Assembly (NCBI RefSeq): GCF_024345495.1
Contig: NZ_JAGQBF010000020.1
Coordinates: forward strand, 1 to 58,146
DNA: 58,146 nucleotides
Source of the DNA: Synechococcus sp. RedBA-s
GTDB lineage: Bacteria > Cyanobacteriota > Cyanobacteriia > PCC-6307 > Cyanobiaceae
Direction of reading: 5' to 3'
Under the pieces are notes generated by a model. That model was given only the letters and a program-made list of their open reading frames with translations. It was not told the origin of the DNA and ran no database searches. Position numbers and translations under genes: made by a program. This document shows positions 56,659-58,146 of this stretch, piece by piece (positions within the stretch are counted from its first letter, which is position 1; each line of letters starts with the position of its first letter).

Positions 56659-56693
56659 GCCGCAGGCCTGCCCTGGCGGAACAGGCCTGCGGC
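56659..56693 (-). terminator. Candidate terminator hairpin downstream of tRNA-Asn
   Basis: GCCGCAGGCCTG and CAGGCCTGCGGC are exact 12-bp inverted arms around an 11-base loop, 53 bp downstream of the tRNA-Asn 3' end on the minus strand. The minus-strand sequence then reads TTCC, without a long T-run. It may end the UPF0367-ABC-tRNA transcript before the rpaA promoter. Confidence 0.5.
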
Positions 56694-56745
56694 CGCAGCG
56701 GGTAACAACGCACGACCGTTCAGGCAGCGTCGATCCAAGAATGAA

Positions 56746-56817
56746 CTCCCCGGGCAGGATTCGAACCTGCGACCAATCGGTTAACAGCCGACCGCTCTAC
56801 CACTGAGCTACCGAGGA
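56746..56817 (-). tRNA. tRNA-Asn (anticodon GTT)
   Basis: The minus strand folds as a full cloverleaf of 72 nt. The acceptor arm is TCCTCGG/CCGGGGA with discriminator G, the D arm contains AGTGGTAGA, the anticodon loop reads CTGTTAA (anticodon GTT), and the T loop is TTCGAAT. CCA is not encoded and must be added after transcription. Confidence 0.97.
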
Positions 56818-56833
56818 ATGGGCTGTTGTGAAC

Positions 56834-57568
56834 CTACCCGTCGGCCCTGCCGCCCGGCAAGGGGGCAACGCGGCTCTCGATGCGCCGCCGCAGGGCTGGT
56901 CCCTGCTGCCAGGCCCCGATCCGGCCCGCCTCCATCTCAGCGGCTGCATCGCAATGGTCGAGCTCCTCCAGCCGATGGGTGATCCACAGGGCGCTCAGCG
57001 GCTGCTCGCTCCGGTGGCAGAGCCGCTCGATCAGTTGCAGCACCTCCCGCTGGCTGTCGGGATCGAGCAGGGCTGTGGGCTCATCGAGCAGCAGCAGACC
57101 CGCGTCGCCGGCCAGGGCACCAGCGATCGCCAGCCGCTGTTTCTGGCCGCCGCTGAGGGTGTGAATCGGCCGACCCTCGAACCCCGCCAGTCCCACCTGG
57201 GCGAGGGCCGCGCTCACCCGCGACTGCCTCTGGGAGGCCGGCAGGCCCTGCACGAGACCGAGCTGCAGGTCTGTGCCGCAACTGGGCAGCAACAACTGGT
57301 GGTCGGGGTTCTGGAACACCAGGGCGGGCTTGAGCGTGAGTTCTACCCGTCCGCCACTGGGCTCAAGCAGGCCGGCGATCAGGCGCAGCAGGGTGCTCTT
57401 GCCGCTGCCGTTGCCTCCCACCAGCATCCACAGGCCAGGCCCAGGCAGGCGCAGGTCGCAGTGATCAAGGGCGGCGCTGCCGTTGGGCCAGCCAAAGCAG
57501 AGCTCCCCCACCTCCAGGGCGGGAGACCGGGGCGAGACCGCTTCGCTGGAGGGGGTGCCCCAGGCCAT
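56834..57568 (-). CDS. ABC transporter ATP-binding protein (ECF/CbiO-like)
   Basis: The 244-residue ATPase has Walker A GGNGSGKST at 51-59, the LSGGQKQR signature, LLLLDEPTA Walker B and an ITHR switch. The VFQNPDHQLLLPSCGTDLQLG segment after Walker A is like those of CbiO/EcfA proteins for metal or vitamin uptake. Its membrane partners are not in the window, so the substrate is unknown. The ATG at 57568 overlaps the stop of the upstream UPF0367 gene (TGATG). Confidence 0.85.
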   Translation of the reverse strand: MAWGTPSSEAVSPRSPALEVGELCFGWPNGSAALDHCDLRLPGPGLWMLVGGNGSGKSTLLRLIAGLLEPSGGRVELTLKPALVFQNPDHQLLLPSCGTDLQLGLVQGLPASQRQSRVSAALAQVGLAGFEGRPIHTLSGGQKQRLAIAGALAGDAGLLLLDEPTALLDPDSQREVLQLIERLCHRSEQPLSALWITHRLEELDHCDAAAEMEAGRIGAWQQGPALRRRIESRVAPLPGGRADG

Positions 57569-57831
57569 CAACCGTCGACGCTGAAGCCCGGCCGCTTGCT
57601 GCCGCCGCCCACCGCCGACTTCTCGTAGAGCTGAACGGCCAGCAGTTCGCCGCTGAGCAGGCTGATGCGCTTTTCCTCGGATTTTTCGCAGGTGAGTTCA
57701 AGCACGCGGGGTTGGCCGCTGTCCATGGCCGCCCGGATCTCGCTGTGGAGCGACTGGGCGTCGCTCAACTCCTTGCGCTGCACCGAGATGGGCATGGGGC
57801 TGAGCTTGAGGGCGAGCTCGACGACGTACAC
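57568..57831 (-). CDS. UPF0367 family protein
   Basis: The 87-residue product begins with a GTG start before [20 protein letters not shown] and continues with [23 protein letters not shown], matching the cyanobacterial UPF0367 family, of unknown function. Its frame continues upstream to 57915, but that part is Arg-rich and not family-like. It is divergent from psbD. The stop overlaps the start of the ABC ATPase gene. Confidence 0.85.
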   Translation of the reverse strand: MYVVELALKLSPMPISVQRKELSDAQSLHSEIRAAMDSGQPRVLELTCEKSEEKRISLLSGELLAVQLYEKSAVGGGSKRPGFSVDG

Positions 57832-57991
57832 GTTGTGCGCTTGAAGACCAGGCGTCACTCTGGCGAACGACCTGCCGCTCCGCTGTCGGCCGCGACCCTC
57901 GGCTCCTGAGTGCAAGTACTCATTTACGGATGTGCTTCATCCGGCGGGGTCTCGGGGCGGGCCGGCAGTCCGTAGGATGGCGCTTGTAAAG

Positions 57992-58001
57992 CTTCATGAA
58001 G
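57992..58001. promoter_or_regulatory. Palindrome just upstream of psbD
   Basis: CTTCATGAAG is a perfect 10-bp palindrome ending 7 bases before the psbD start, and TGTAAAGC lies just before it. It could affect ribosome access or bind a regulator. No clear Shine-Dalgarno is present. The rest of the 177-bp gap to the UPF0367 gene shows GAGT-N6-ACTC at 57918-57931 and nothing else that I can assign. Confidence 0.25.
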
Positions 58002-58008
58002 TATCCGC

Positions 58009-58146
58009 ATGACGATCGCTGTAGGGCGCGCTCCTGCCGCACGGGGATGGTTCGACGTCCTCGATGACTGGCTTAAGCGTGACCGCTTTGTTTTTGTTGG
58101 TTGGTCCGGCCTGCTGCTGTTCCCCACGGCCTATCTGGCTTTGGGC
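58009..58146 (+). CDS. psbD: Photosystem II D2 protein, 5' part cut by the window edge
   Basis: The first 46 codons read [20 protein letters not shown], then [20 protein letters not shown] and AYLALG, an unmistakable PsbD N-terminus. D2 forms the photosystem II reaction centre with D1. The gene continues beyond the window. In most cyanobacteria psbC follows, overlapping, but that is outside the view. Confidence 0.97.
   Translation, partial: MTIAVGRAPAARGWFDVLDDWLKRDRFVFVGWSGLLLFPTAYLALG

Overview
This GC-rich window reads as a piece of the core chromosome of a unicellular alpha-cyanobacterium (Cyanobium or marine/brackish Synechococcus type). It carries psbD, ycf3, ycf34, crtP/crtB, chlM, seven NDH-1 subunits, and both orphan OmpR regulators RpaA and RpaB. 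Genes are tightly packed, starts are often GTG or TTG, and there are many 1-20 bp stop/start overlaps. I see no insertion sequence, prophage, CRISPR array, rRNA or clear pseudogene. The taxonomic call is an inference from gene content and order.

Layout. 1-7.3 kb: a secreted phosphodiester glycosidase-like protein, ferredoxin-type glutamate synthase and chlM. 7.3-14.5 kb: nagA, purE, two membrane proteins, cysC, a SUI1/YciH factor and trpB. 14.5-20.3 kb: an Anbu proteasome-like hydrolase next to hrcA, a rhodanese, a DUF3352 protein, a SixA-type phosphatase and citrate synthase. 20.3-26.3 kb: ndhA-I-G-E, nadK, a CYTH protein, a 59-aa ORF, a small LuxR-type regulator and metF. 26.3-33.7 kb (minus strand): a NnrU/Z-ISO-like protein, ndhF, ndhD, a LapA-like protein, scpA and an NDP-sugar pyrophosphorylase. 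33.8-39.8 kb: an RbcR-type LysR regulator, ndhM with a DUF3172 gene, crtP-crtB, an alpha/beta hydrolase and an RRM protein. 40-47.6 kb: CCA-adding enzyme, ycf34-tsaB-ydcF, then rpaB-plsX-fabH-fabD-plsC on the minus strand. 47.6-58.1 kb: radA, a DMT transporter, a membrane-anchored zeta-toxin-like kinase overlapping ycf3, a copper ATPase, tmk, holB, rpaA, tRNA-Asn, an ABC ATPase, a UPF0367 protein and the first 46 codons of psbD.

Together the genes cover cyclic electron flow (ndhA, I, G, E, D, F, M), photosystem biogenesis (ycf3, psbD), carotenoid and chlorophyll synthesis, nitrogen and carbon entry (glutamate synthase, citrate synthase), initiation of fatty acid and phospholipid synthesis, and light/clock output (RpaA, RpaB). 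Most of this is familiar cyanobacterial core. The least ordinary parts are the kinase gene overlapping ycf3, the Anbu gene beside hrcA, the DUF3172 gene overlapping ndhM, a perfect hairpin inside ndhI, a strong hairpin in the glutamate synthase leader, and a repeat cluster between the LuxR-type gene and metF. I do not see a convincing undescribed multi-gene system.
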